Assembly (NCBI RefSeq): GCF_003202915.1 | Contig: NZ_QGLP01000007.1 | Location: forward strand, 62,001 to 126,000 | Origin: Gilliamella apicola | Lineage (GTDB): Bacteria; Pseudomonadota; Gammaproteobacteria; Enterobacterales; Orbaceae | Direction: 5' to 3' | DNA length: 64,000 bases | Shown: positions 18,460-26,764 of the stretch, in pieces | Numbering within the stretch: the stretch's first letter is position 1 | Layout: the number at the start of each line of letters is the position of its first letter | Notes under the pieces: model-generated | Seen by the model: the letters and a program-made list of their open reading frames with translations, nothing else | Told to the model about the DNA's origin: nothing | Databases searched by the model: none | Program-made: the position numbers and the translations under genes

Positions 18460-19725
18460 ATGTCTAATATTCTCGAAAAAGCGGTAAGCAAAACCCGTTT
18501 AAGACTGGTGCCATTCATGTTAATACTCTACGTATTAGCATTTTTAGACCGTGCAAATATTGGTTTTGCCAAATCGGCATATCAATTAGATACCGGACTA
18601 AGTAATGAAGCATTTGCACTTGGAGCAGGTATTTTCTTCGTGGCTTATGCCTTTTTAGGCGCACCAGCCAATTTATTAATGCGTAAATTTGGTGCTCGTT
18701 ACTGGATTGGCGGTACAACTTTAGTATGGGGATTATTATCCGCTGCCATGGCTTATGCTGATTCTGAATGGAAATTTTTAACGGTTCGTGTACTGCTTGG
18801 TATGGCTGAAGCTGGTTTCTTCCCTGGTATGATCTATTTAACTTCGCAATGGTTCCCACAAAAACATCGTGCCGGAATAATGGGGTTATTTTATATGGGG
18901 GCACCTTTGGCGCTAACATTTGGCTCACCGCTATCAGGGGCTTTGTTAGAGATGCATGGCTTTTTAGATCATCCTGGTTGGTACTGGATGTTTATTATCG
19001 AAGGTATTCTTGCTGTTATAGCAGGTGTTGTCACTTTTATTTACCTTGATGACAAGATCAGTCATGCTAGATTTTTAAATGAAGATGAAAAACAAGCATT
19101 ACAAGAAAAATTATCATCAGAAGAGAGTGTCAAAACCACCTCTAAAATAATCGATGCTATCAGTAATGTCACCGTTTGGCATCTAGCCATTATTTACATG
19201 ATAATTCAAATAAGTGTTTACGGGCTTATTTTCTTTTTACCAACACAAGTTGCTCAATTAATGGGAACAACGGTTGGTTTTAAAGCCTCACTGGTCGCAG
19301 CAATTCCTTGGATTGCTGCATTATTCGGTACTTATTTTATTCCTCGATATTCAGACAAAGTTGGAGAAAGGAGAAATATCGCTGCTATAACATTATTGGT
19401 AGCGGGTTTAGGTATTGGAATTTCCGCACTGGCTAGCCCTATCATTGCAATTATTGCTCTTTGTTTTGCCGCAATTGGTTTTATTGCGGTACAACCTGTT
19501 TTTTGGACTATACCAACCAACCTGTTATCTGGAGCAGCCCTAGCTGCAGGCATAGGATTTATTAATATGTTTGGGGCATTTGGTGGTTTTTTCGCGCCAA
19601 TTATTCGGGTAAAAGCAGAAACGCTTTTTGATAACAATATAGCAGGTTTACTAACTTTAGCAGTGATAACAATAGTCGGCACTATCACTATATTCATGCT
19701 AAAACAAACTAACAAAAATAGTTAA
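18460..19725 (+). CDS. rhmT: L-rhamnonate transporter (MFS, ACS family)
   Basis: A 421-residue, 12-helix proton-linked carrier of the anion:cation symporter family, equivalent to E. coli YfaV by position and by sequence such as FLDRANIGFAK and GMAEAGFFPGMIYLTSQWFP. The start at 18460 is chosen because AGGGGG ends 6 nt upstream; an in-frame ATG at 18442 lies inside the purine-rich leader. It sits between rhmD and rhmA and is flanked on both sides by strong hairpins. Transport of L-rhamnonate is inferred from the cluster. Confidence 0.9.
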   Translation: MSNILEKAVSKTRLRLVPFMLILYVLAFLDRANIGFAKSAYQLDTGLSNEAFALGAGIFFVAYAFLGAPANLLMRKFGARYWIGGTTLVWGLLSAAMAYADSEWKFLTVRVLLGMAEAGFFPGMIYLTSQWFPQKHRAGIMGLFYMGAPLALTFGSPLSGALLEMHGFLDHPGWYWMFIIEGILAVIAGVVTFIYLDDKISHARFLNEDEKQALQEKLSSEESVKTTSKIIDAISNVTVWHLAIIYMIIQISVYGLIFFLPTQVAQLMGTTVGFKASLVAAIPWIAALFGTYFIPRYSDKVGERRNIAAITLLVAGLGIGISALASPIIAIIALCFAAIGFIAVQPVFWTIPTNLLSGAALAAGIGFINMFGAFGGFFAPIIRVKAETLFDNNIAGLLTLAVITIVGTITIFMLKQTNKNS

Positions 19726-19731
19726 CCAACT

Positions 19732-19758
19732 GAGCTTATTGATTTTATCAATAAGCTC
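19732..19758 (+). other. Strong hairpin between rhmT and rhmA
   Basis: GAGCTTATTGAT (19732-19743), loop TTT, ATCAATAAGCTC (19747-19758): a perfect 12-bp stem with a 3-nt loop, starting 6 bp after the rhmT stop and ending 22 bp before rhmA. No T-tract follows, so it could protect the upstream message or reduce read-through. Confidence 0.7.
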
Positions 19759-19780
19759 CTAATACATTAGGAATAACATA

Positions 19781-20587
19781 ATGAAAAAACTATTGGAAAA
19801 CAAATTCAAACAAGAAATTACTCAAGGAAATTTACAAATTGGTCTTTGGTTATCTTCAGCGACATCTTATATGGCTGAAATTGCTGCAACCTCAGAATAT
19901 GATTGGTTACTACTTGATGGTGAACATGCACCAAATACAGCACAAACCTTACTCACCCAGCTACAAGCAATCGCTCCATATGCCAGTCATCCTGTAGTAC
20001 GACCTTTAGAAGGCAGTCAGGCTAACATTAAACAGATTCTAGATATTGGTTCTCAGACTTTATTAATACCGATGGTCGAAACAGGTGAACAATCCAAAGC
20101 TGTCGTTTCAGCGACACGTTATCCACCCGAAGGAACTCGCGGCGTAGGCGCCAGTGTGGCCAGAGCTGCCCGCTGGGGAAAAATTGAAAAGTACATGCAA
20201 CAAGTCAACGATTCACTCTGTCTATTAGTACAAGTAGAAAGTAAAAAAGCCCTCGAAAATCTTGATGAAATCGTTATGACCGACGGGGTAGATGGCGTAT
20301 TTATTGGCCCGGCCGATTTATCGGCATCCTTAGGTTATCCTGATAATGCTGGACATCCAGATGTACAAAAAATTATCGAAAAAACAATTAAAAGGATTAG
20401 GCAATTAGGTAAAGCGGCTGGATTTTTAGCGGTTGATATCGAAATGGCGCAAAAATGTATCTCATGGGGAGCAAATTTCGTTGCTGTTGGCGTGGATACT
20501 ATGTTGTATATGCAGGCGATTGATGAACGATTAAAACACTTTAAACAGTTAAAAAACCCCAATAAATCATCTTCAGTTGCATATTAA
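19781..20587 (+). CDS. rhmA: 2-keto-3-deoxy-L-rhamnonate aldolase
   Basis: A class II (metal-dependent) HpcH/HpaI-family aldolase of 268 residues that splits 2-keto-3-deoxy-L-rhamnonate into pyruvate and L-lactaldehyde. His49 (LDGEHAPN), Arg74 (VVRPLEG), Glu153 (LVQVESKKA) and Asp179 ([12 protein letters not shown]) match the family's catalytic base, substrate-binding and metal-ligand positions. It follows rhmT as in E. coli (yfaU). fucO begins 18 bp downstream and would consume its lactaldehyde product. This aldolase class is unrelated in fold to the DHDPS-type enzyme of module 1. Confidence 0.94.
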   Translation: MKKLLENKFKQEITQGNLQIGLWLSSATSYMAEIAATSEYDWLLLDGEHAPNTAQTLLTQLQAIAPYASHPVVRPLEGSQANIKQILDIGSQTLLIPMVETGEQSKAVVSATRYPPEGTRGVGASVARAARWGKIEKYMQQVNDSLCLLVQVESKKALENLDEIVMTDGVDGVFIGPADLSASLGYPDNAGHPDVQKIIEKTIKRIRQLGKAAGFLAVDIEMAQKCISWGANFVAVGVDTMLYMQAIDERLKHFKQLKNPNKSSSVAY

Positions 20588-20605
20588 TAAAGAAAGAGGT
20601 TAAAA

Positions 20606-21757
20606 ATGAGTCATAGAATGATTTTGAATCAAACCGCATATTTTGGGGTGAATTCAATCAATAATATTATCGATGAAGTAAAAAAACGCGGTTATCAAAA
20701 AGCTTTAGTGGTTACTGATAAAGAACTGATTAAATTTAACGTGGCAACTAAAGTTACTGAGTTACTTGATTCGGCAAAATTAGATTATCAAATATTTGAT
20801 GAAGTTATGCCGAATCCAACAATAAGTATAGTAAAACAAGGAATAGAGATATTTAAGCAATCAAATGCAGACTATTTAATAGCGATTGGTGGTGGGTCAC
20901 CGCAAGATACCGCTAAAGCGATTGGAATTGTGATAAATAATCCTGAATTTTCCGATATTCGTAGTTTAGAAGGTTTAGCGCAAACCAAAAAACCATCGAT
21001 CCCAATCATTGCTATTCCGACAACATCAGGAACAGCAGCGGAAGTGACTATCAATTATGTGATTACCGATGAAGAGAATAAAAGAAAATTTGTCTGTGTG
21101 GATCCTCACGATATACCGGTTCTCACTTTGGTTGATCCTAATATGATGATGAGTATGCCAGCTAGTTTAAAAGCAGCAACCGGTATTGACGCACTGACTC
21201 ATGCAATAGAAGGCTATATCACGAAAGGTGCATGGGAGATGAGTGATATGTTTCATTTGAAAGCCATTGAAATTATCTCTCGTTCACTACGCGATTCAGT
21301 AAATGGCGATCTTAATGCCGTTGAGCAAATGGCTTTAGGTCAATATATTGCCGGAATGGGATTCTCCAATGTTGGCCTCGGCTTAGTTCATGGTATGGCG
21401 CATCCATTGGGTGCTTTTTATAATGTTCCTCATGGTGTTGCTAATGCAATATTACTTCCACATATCATGCAATATAATGCACCATACACCGGTGAAAAAT
21501 ATCGGCATATAGCCAAAGCAATGGGGATAAAAAATAGTGAAGAGATGTCGATTGAAGATGCTCGAAATGTAGCCGTGAATGCCGTTTTTCAGTTAAATCA
21601 TGACGTCAAAATACCCACAAATTTACATATGGTTGGCGTAAAGAAGGAAGATATAAAAGCTCTAGCCGAAGCAGCCTATGCTGATGTGTGTACTCAAGGA
21701 AATCCAAGAGAAACAAACCTATCAGATATTGAAAAATTATATCATTCTGTTTTTTAA
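20606..21757 (+). CDS. fucO: Lactaldehyde reductase / propanediol oxidoreductase
   Basis: This iron-dependent dehydrogenase reduces L-lactaldehyde to L-1,2-propanediol with NADH. The 383-residue protein follows E. coli FucO closely from start to end (MILNQTAYFG; IAIGGGSPQDTAKAIGI). Metal ligands Asp195, His199, His262 and His276 are offset by one from the E. coli residues. In E. coli fucO belongs to the fucose regulon; here it is the last gene of the rhamnonate operon, with AAAGAGG just before its ATG. This makes the module self-contained for anaerobic disposal of lactaldehyde. Confidence 0.95.
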   Translation: MSHRMILNQTAYFGVNSINNIIDEVKKRGYQKALVVTDKELIKFNVATKVTELLDSAKLDYQIFDEVMPNPTISIVKQGIEIFKQSNADYLIAIGGGSPQDTAKAIGIVINNPEFSDIRSLEGLAQTKKPSIPIIAIPTTSGTAAEVTINYVITDEENKRKFVCVDPHDIPVLTLVDPNMMMSMPASLKAATGIDALTHAIEGYITKGAWEMSDMFHLKAIEIISRSLRDSVNGDLNAVEQMALGQYIAGMGFSNVGLGLVHGMAHPLGAFYNVPHGVANAILLPHIMQYNAPYTGEKYRHIAKAMGIKNSEEMSIEDARNVAVNAVFQLNHDVKIPTNLHMVGVKKEDIKALAEAAYADVCTQGNPRETNLSDIEKLYHSVF

Positions 21758-21844
21758 TTTTAGTTATTTACTTTGTATGATTAGTAATAGTTAATAATTG
21801 TCAAATAGATGGAGTTATTTATTTAATAAATCCATCTATCATCT

Positions 21845-21905
21845 ATCGTTAACGTTAATCGTTAACGTTAATCGTTAATCGTTAATCGTTAATCGTTAAT
21901 CGTTA
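21845..21905. repeat. Heptamer tandem repeat (ATCGTTA) ending in the metA stop codon
   Basis: Nine units are seen: seven ATCGTTA heptamers and two ACGTTA hexamers, ordered 7-6-7-6 then five uninterrupted 7s. The last unit contains the metA stop (TAA on the minus strand at 21905-21903). On the metA strand the unit is TAACGAT, so the array carries a TAA every 6-7 nt and cycles through all three frames. Confidence 0.92.
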
Positions 21906-22835
21906 ATCATCAATTGTCAAATTACGAGTCGTTAAATCAAATGGTGTTAATTGATAAACGTAATAGTTAAGCCAATTACTAAATAGTAAATAGGCATGAC
22001 TTCGCCATGTCGCTTTTGGCGTTAAATCGGGATTATTTTCTGGGAAGTAGTTATAAGGGATCTCAGGGTTAATACCGGCTTTTAAGTCACGAGAATATTC
22101 ATTAGCCAAAGTAAATGAGTCATATTCAGGATGACCGGTTACAAACGCCATTCGTTTATCGGCGGTTGCCATTAAGTATGGACCTGTGATTTCTGACTCA
22201 GCTAAGATATTTAAATCGGTATAGTTTTTAATTTTATCAATTGGAAAATCAGCATTACGCGAATGTGGTGCTAGAAACGTATCGTCAAAACCTCGGGTTA
22301 AAATCGCATTTGGTTGCAAGATTTGGTGTTGATAAACGCCAGATAACTTTTGTGAACGGGTGAATTTCGGTAAATCATAGAGTACATTTAAAGCCGCTTG
22401 CACCGCCCAGCAAACAAACATGGTTGAGGTTACATGATCTTTCGCCCAAGTAATTATTTCAGCTAACTTAGGCCAATAGACCACATCGGAAAAAGCAACT
22501 TTACCTAATGGTGCGCCAGTGATAATTAGACCATCAAAATTCTGTTCACGAATATCTTCAAAATCACAATAAAAACTATTTAAATGCTCTACAGGGGTAT
22601 TTTTTGACTCACGCTGATCAATACGTAGTAGTTGAATATTGACTTGTAAAGATGAATTAGAGAGTAGCCGTAAAAACTGATTTTCAGTTTCGATCTTTTT
22701 AGGCATTAAATTTAAAAAAAGAAGCTTTAATGGACGAATTTCTTGAGTATTAGCACGCGTTGAGGTCATCACAAATACATTTTCATTACGTAATACATCT
22801 ACTGCCGGTAATGAATCAGGAATACAGATAGGCAT
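21903..22835 (-). CDS. metA: Homoserine O-succinyltransferase
   Basis: MetA activates homoserine with succinyl-CoA, the first committed step of methionine synthesis. It has 310 residues. The acyl-enzyme Cys142 is in [12 protein letters not shown], the catalytic His in TGHPEYD, and Gly111 in GAPLGKVAF; glycine there (rather than glutamate) is associated with succinyl- over acetyl-CoA use in this family. AGGAGC lies just upstream of the ATG. It is transcribed alone, with MetJ-like boxes about 90 bp upstream and tandem repeats at both ends. Confidence 0.96.
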   Translation of the reverse strand: MPICIPDSLPAVDVLRNENVFVMTSTRANTQEIRPLKLLFLNLMPKKIETENQFLRLLSNSSLQVNIQLLRIDQRESKNTPVEHLNSFYCDFEDIREQNFDGLIITGAPLGKVAFSDVVYWPKLAEIITWAKDHVTSTMFVCWAVQAALNVLYDLPKFTRSQKLSGVYQHQILQPNAILTRGFDDTFLAPHSRNADFPIDKIKNYTDLNILAESEITGPYLMATADKRMAFVTGHPEYDSFTLANEYSRDLKAGINPEIPYNYFPENNPDLTPKATWRSHAYLLFSNWLNYYVYQLTPFDLTTRNLTIDD

Positions 22836-22846
22836 ATCAAAAGCTC

Positions 22847-22910
22847 CTATTAATTACTTTTTATATTAATTACTTTTTATATTAATTATTTTTTATATTA
22901 ATTACTTTTT
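22847..22910. repeat. 16-bp tandem repeat in the metA leader
   Basis: Four copies of ATATTAATTACTTTTT (22847-22862 with one change, 22863-22878, 22879-22894 with one change, 22895-22910) lie between the metA start codon and the MetJ-like boxes. Such an array is prone to copy-number change and would alter leader length or promoter spacing. Confidence 0.9.
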
Positions 22911-22924
22911 ATAATTTTTCAAAT

Positions 22925-22940
22925 AGACGTCTAGAAATCT
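22925..22940 (-). promoter_or_regulatory. MetJ operator (two met boxes) upstream of metA
   Basis: AGACGTCT at 22925-22932 is the exact met-box consensus and is followed directly by AGAAATCT at 22933-22940 (6 of 8). Adjacent 8-bp boxes are how MetJ dimers bind with S-adenosylmethionine as co-repressor. A TTATAA element on the minus strand lies just downstream, consistent with a repressed metA promoter. Confidence 0.72.
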
Positions 22941-23092
22941 ATATAGCTAAATATAGTGGGTTTTAGAAAATTTGTCGAGCGTTTTTATTAGAAATAATAG
23001 CCAGGATATTGCCAACAAAATCAGAATAATAGCAAACTTATTGGATTTAACTGTTAACCGTTATCGATAATCTATATAGCAAAGAGGTGAAT

Positions 23093-23905
23093 TTAAATGG
23101 CTCGGGTATCGGTCCGCCAAGTATCTGCGGTTAACGCCTCACCAAAATAGCTATTGATAAGTTTTTGTGTGATTTCACTTAGTGGCGAAGCCAAAACTTC
23201 AGCAGTATTACCATATTCAACCAATTCACCATTATGCATAACGATAATTTGGTCACTAATATGTTTCATCATGCCAATATCTTGTGTGACATAGACATAA
23301 GATATATTTTGTTCTTGTTGTAGCGACAGCATCAAATTAACAATTTGTGAACGCATTGAGATATCTAAAGCCGTTAAAGCTTCATCAAGAATAATCACTT
23401 TTGGTTTTAAAATTAAAGCTCTAGCTAACGCAACGCGTTGTTTTTGCCCGGCAGCCATCACAGATGGATAATAAGAGGCGTGTTCCGGCAATAAACCTAC
23501 TTGTTTTAAAACATCATTAATCAATTTTTCTCGTTCGTGAGCGGTATAATTGGCATTGCGTTTAAGTGGAATTTCCAGTAATTGACCAATGCGAAGTCTT
23601 GGATCAAAAGAACTTTCCACATGTTGGAATATCATGCGAATCAGTTGCGAACGATGCCCATAATCGCCATATTCAACTTTATTACCATCGATCCAAATAT
23701 CGCCACTGTCTGGCTTTATCATACCCACCAACATTTTAGCTAATGTCGATTTTCCGGAACCATTTTGCCCAATAATGGCTAAGGTTTTACCTTCGTTAAG
23801 CGAGAACGACAAGGGTTTGACGGCATCAATTTGTAAATGACCAAAGAGTCCTTTAGGGATTTTAAATCGTTTTGATAAATTGCGGACTTTTAATATTGGG
23901 TTCAT
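23093..23905 (-). CDS. sapF: SapF, peptide ABC transporter ATP-binding subunit
   Basis: A 270-residue ABC ATPase of the Sap (antimicrobial peptide/oligopeptide) importer. Walker A is GQNGSGKST, Walker B is VIILDEALTALD, and the signature reads MAAGQKQR instead of LSGGQ, a deviation of the same kind as in E. coli SapF. The C-terminal SYFGEALTADTWR tail is typical. It is the last gene of sapBCDF, 21 bp after sapD. Confidence 0.93.
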   Translation of the reverse strand: MNPILKVRNLSKRFKIPKGLFGHLQIDAVKPLSFSLNEGKTLAIIGQNGSGKSTLAKMLVGMIKPDSGDIWIDGNKVEYGDYGHRSQLIRMIFQHVESSFDPRLRIGQLLEIPLKRNANYTAHEREKLINDVLKQVGLLPEHASYYPSVMAAGQKQRVALARALILKPKVIILDEALTALDISMRSQIVNLMLSLQQEQNISYVYVTQDIGMMKHISDQIIVMHNGELVEYGNTAEVLASPLSEITQKLINSYFGEALTADTWRTDTRAI

Positions 23906-23926
23906 TAACTATTCCTATATCTCAAA

Positions 23927-24916
23927 TTACTCATCAGTATTTAATGGAAAATGGCAGGCTACCGAATGATCTTTTATTGGGATAAGTTCTGGTGCTTGTA
24001 TACATTTTTTTTGCGCATAAGGGCAACGAGGCCCTAAGCGGCAACCAATAGGTAAATGTTCTAATGATGGAATAACCCCAGGTAAGGTATTTAAAGGGCT
24101 TTTATGAGGCATCGCTTTACCAAAATCAGGAATCGCATAAATCAATGCCTGCGTATATGGGTGATAAGGTGATTTAATTAAATCTTCACTATCAGCTACC
24201 TCAACGGTTTGTCCGCAATATAGGACATTGATACGATCAGTCCAGCGAGTAACCATCTGTAGATCATGGCTAATGAGTAAAATCGTCGTCCCCATATTCT
24301 GATTCATACTGGCCAGCAATCTGAAAATTTGCGCTTCGGTGGTCGCTTCCATGGCGTTAGTTGGTTCATCGGCAATCAGTAATTTAGGTTGATTGGCTAA
24401 TGCTATAGCAATCATCACTTTTTGACATTCACCTTCGGTTAATTCAAATGGATAGGATTTGAGGATCTCTTTATGATCTTTAATCCCAACGCGATGCAAT
24501 AATTCAACTGCGCGATTCTTACGCCAAAATAGGCGTTGCCACCAATGGCCTTTAAAGGTTCTGCGAGGAATGGCTTCAATTAACTGTTGGCCGATTTTCA
24601 TCGAAGGATCCAAGCAAGATTGCGGCTCTTGGAACACCATCGAAATATTATCACTTATCACTTTTCGCCGTTGTTTGGCGGTCAATTTAAGCAAATCGAC
24701 ATCATTAAAATGGAAACGATCAGCGGAAATCTTCCAATTATGGTTATTCACACCTAATATCGCTTTGGCGATCAGACTTTTACCGGAACCCGACTCACCA
24801 ACCAGACCTCGGATTTCGCCTTCTGATAATTTCAAATTAACCCGATCAATTGCCCGCAACAGGCCATCAGGAGTAATAAACTCAATGGTTAAATTGCGAA
24901 TGTCTAATAATGCCAT
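23927..24916 (-). CDS. sapD: SapD, peptide ABC transporter ATP-binding subunit
   Basis: A 329-residue ABC ATPase of the dipeptide/oligopeptide type, with Walker [10 protein letters not shown], signature LTEGECQKV and Walker [13 protein letters not shown]. The C-terminal oligopeptide-transporter domain contains [15 protein letters not shown], a cysteine-rich segment that in relatives can bind an Fe-S cluster. The protein follows E. coli SapD closely along its length. In E. coli SapD also supports Trk potassium uptake; no trk gene is in view here. Two bp separate it from sapC. Confidence 0.94.
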   Translation of the reverse strand: MALLDIRNLTIEFITPDGLLRAIDRVNLKLSEGEIRGLVGESGSGKSLIAKAILGVNNHNWKISADRFHFNDVDLLKLTAKQRRKVISDNISMVFQEPQSCLDPSMKIGQQLIEAIPRRTFKGHWWQRLFWRKNRAVELLHRVGIKDHKEILKSYPFELTEGECQKVMIAIALANQPKLLIADEPTNAMEATTEAQIFRLLASMNQNMGTTILLISHDLQMVTRWTDRINVLYCGQTVEVADSEDLIKSPYHPYTQALIYAIPDFGKAMPHKSPLNTLPGVIPSLEHLPIGCRLGPRCPYAQKKCIQAPELIPIKDHSVACHFPLNTDE

Positions 24917-24918
24917 AA

Positions 24919-25779
24919 TTAATGCCCTACTCGCTGGCCGTATAATCCAAAATTGAATAAATAAACCAACGTAATTGTAGCAGAAACAGCAATACCCGGC
25001 GCTAAAAAAGCCAGCAAATTAACATCAATAATGTCTTTCATTTTAAACATCATCATGCCTAAGTCCGGCCGAGAAAAGTCATTAGCAAAGCCTAAAAAGG
25101 TAATGGTGGTAATAGCTAAAATAACCGAACCAAATAATGAAACCACTTCAGCTAAGTAAACCGGTAAAATATTGGGGATAATATAATGATTTAAAATCGA
25201 AAATGAAGATAAGCCATCTAAACGATATGCCGTAATATAGGTTTTATTCGACTCTTTTATAACCCGTTGATGGATATTATAAATAAAGCGCGGTGCATAG
25301 GATAAACCAATCACAATTAATATATTGGTAATATCATCTTCCAATAACAAACTGATAACAATTACCCCAAGCAATGGCGGTACTACCATAAAAAATCTAA
25401 AGATAAATAGAATAAAAGGCCGGATAAATGTGACAAAAAACATTAAATAGTTAATTACGCCACCGATTATAATGACATAAAAAACTGCTTTTAGCGTCAT
25501 TACAATCGTTGACCGATAACCTATTAATAAATAGTCAAAAATATCCTGTCCTTGCTCAGTAGTTCCTAAAATATGATTAATATCACCATTAGGCCACCAA
25601 GCAGGCGGTAAGGAGCTTACATAGATGGGATTTAAATGCGCATGAAAGAACCATTTGGTTGATAATGCAATAAAAGCAATTGCTAAAATCCCATAAAAAC
25701 TGACAATCAGATATAAATTGCTATGAAGTCGATGGAAGCACGAATTTATTCGCTTACCTAACTGAATTATCCTAGACAT
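24919..25779 (-). CDS. sapC: SapC, peptide ABC transporter permease
   Basis: A 286-residue inner-membrane permease of the DppC/OppC class with about six membrane helices. The start at 25779 is supported by AAGGAA 5 nt upstream and overlaps the sapB end by 8 nt, implying translational coupling. The PPAWW and [16 protein letters not shown] elements after helix 1 are the usual periplasmic signature, and [15 protein letters not shown] is the EAA-loop equivalent. It is more hydrophobic and less conserved than the two ATPases. Confidence 0.88.
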   Translation of the reverse strand: MSRIIQLGKRINSCFHRLHSNLYLIVSFYGILAIAFIALSTKWFFHAHLNPIYVSSLPPAWWPNGDINHILGTTEQGQDIFDYLLIGYRSTIVMTLKAVFYVIIIGGVINYLMFFVTFIRPFILFIFRFFMVVPPLLGVIVISLLLEDDITNILIVIGLSYAPRFIYNIHQRVIKESNKTYITAYRLDGLSSFSILNHYIIPNILPVYLAEVVSLFGSVILAITTITFLGFANDFSRPDLGMMMFKMKDIIDVNLLAFLAPGIAVSATITLVYLFNFGLYGQRVGH

Positions 25780-26701
25780 AATGTTCCTTATGACGTAATG
25801 GATAAATAGCAATAGCCGTTATCTCACCTAATAAAGTTAATAAGCTTATTACCGTTCCACACGCAAGAATGGCTATCGAAATAATAAAATAATTATGATT
25901 ACGATACGCCATCATCACCCATTGACCTAAACCAACTCGATTAAATAAGATTTCTATCACCATGGTAAAAAACAGTAAAGTCGTGGTGTTATAGGTCAAT
26001 TGTGGAATGGTAGCCGGAATTGAATTGGGTAATAAATGCCGACGTAATACTTTAAGCGGCGAACGTTCCCGAATAATTGCCATCTTAATATAGTTTTGCC
26101 TTGAGGTATTTTTGACGTTTTCACTCACCAGCTGAATGGTCATAATACTTGGCTGAATAGCTAAAATAATGGTTGGCAAAAGTAAATAGTGAAGCTGATC
26201 TAACAAAGCCATTAATTTTTCTGGCCTTGATGAGATTAAAATATCAAGCAAAGAGCTACCCGTTACTGATGGTGGTATATCAAAGTTCATAGAAATCGAC
26301 CATTTCGACGAAAGATAATACATCACAATTGTTGCCAACATCACAATCGGACAAGAATAAAATATCAAACTAGTTAAGCGAATAGTGGTATTCAACCAAT
26401 TTATATTACTTAATCCAAGAAAAATACCTAAAGGTAAGCCGACAAGTAACGCCACCAATAACGCTAAAATACATAGCTCAAACGTTGTTAATAGGGTATC
26501 TAAAAATGGTAAAGTTTCACCAGATGCTAAGCGAAATTGACCTTGTAGTAATTGTTTAAAAAAAGCACTATAGGCATCAAGAAAAGTTAAATCACTAAAA
26601 ATAGATTGAGGAACAAAGTAAACCAGACAGAAGCTAATCTGGGCAAGCACGCAGATAATGAATAAAAACGTCACTATTTTTTTAAAAATATAGATAATCA
26701 T
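25772..26701 (-). CDS. sapB: SapB, peptide ABC transporter permease
   Basis: A 309-residue DppB/OppB-type permease with an N-terminal helix, a periplasmic loop and further helices; the EAA-like loop is at NYIKMAIIRERSPLKVLRRHLLP. It is the first gene of sapBCDF here. Upstream is the rne terminator and rne itself, so the substrate-binding protein SapA, which precedes sapB in enterobacteria, is absent from this position. Confidence 0.88.
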   Translation of the reverse strand: MIIYIFKKIVTFLFIICVLAQISFCLVYFVPQSIFSDLTFLDAYSAFFKQLLQGQFRLASGETLPFLDTLLTTFELCILALLVALLVGLPLGIFLGLSNINWLNTTIRLTSLIFYSCPIVMLATIVMYYLSSKWSISMNFDIPPSVTGSSLLDILISSRPEKLMALLDQLHYLLLPTIILAIQPSIMTIQLVSENVKNTSRQNYIKMAIIRERSPLKVLRRHLLPNSIPATIPQLTYNTTTLLFFTMVIEILFNRVGLGQWVMMAYRNHNYFIISIAILACGTVISLLTLLGEITAIAIYPLRHKEHYV

Positions 26702-26725
26702 TGTTTATCTTTATCATGAGTTAAA

Positions 26726-26753
26726 AACAACGGTGATATCCATCACCGCTGTT
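26726..26753 (-). terminator. Rho-independent terminator of rne
   Basis: On the minus strand a 12-bp stem (arms 26742-26753 and 26726-26737, one G-U pair) with a 4-nt loop is followed by five U residues (26727-26723). It lies between the rne stop and the sapB start, so sapBCDF depends on its own promoter or on read-through. Confidence 0.85.
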
Positions 26754-26764
26754 TTAGTTGTCGG

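Noticed and set aside
21845-21905. Repeat array considered as a CRISPR
   Set aside because: Units are 6-7 bp with no spacers; it is a simple tandem repeat.
22847-22910. 16-bp repeats considered as a CRISPR or iteron-type origin
   Set aside because: No spacers, no replication gene nearby, and the location is within the metA leader.
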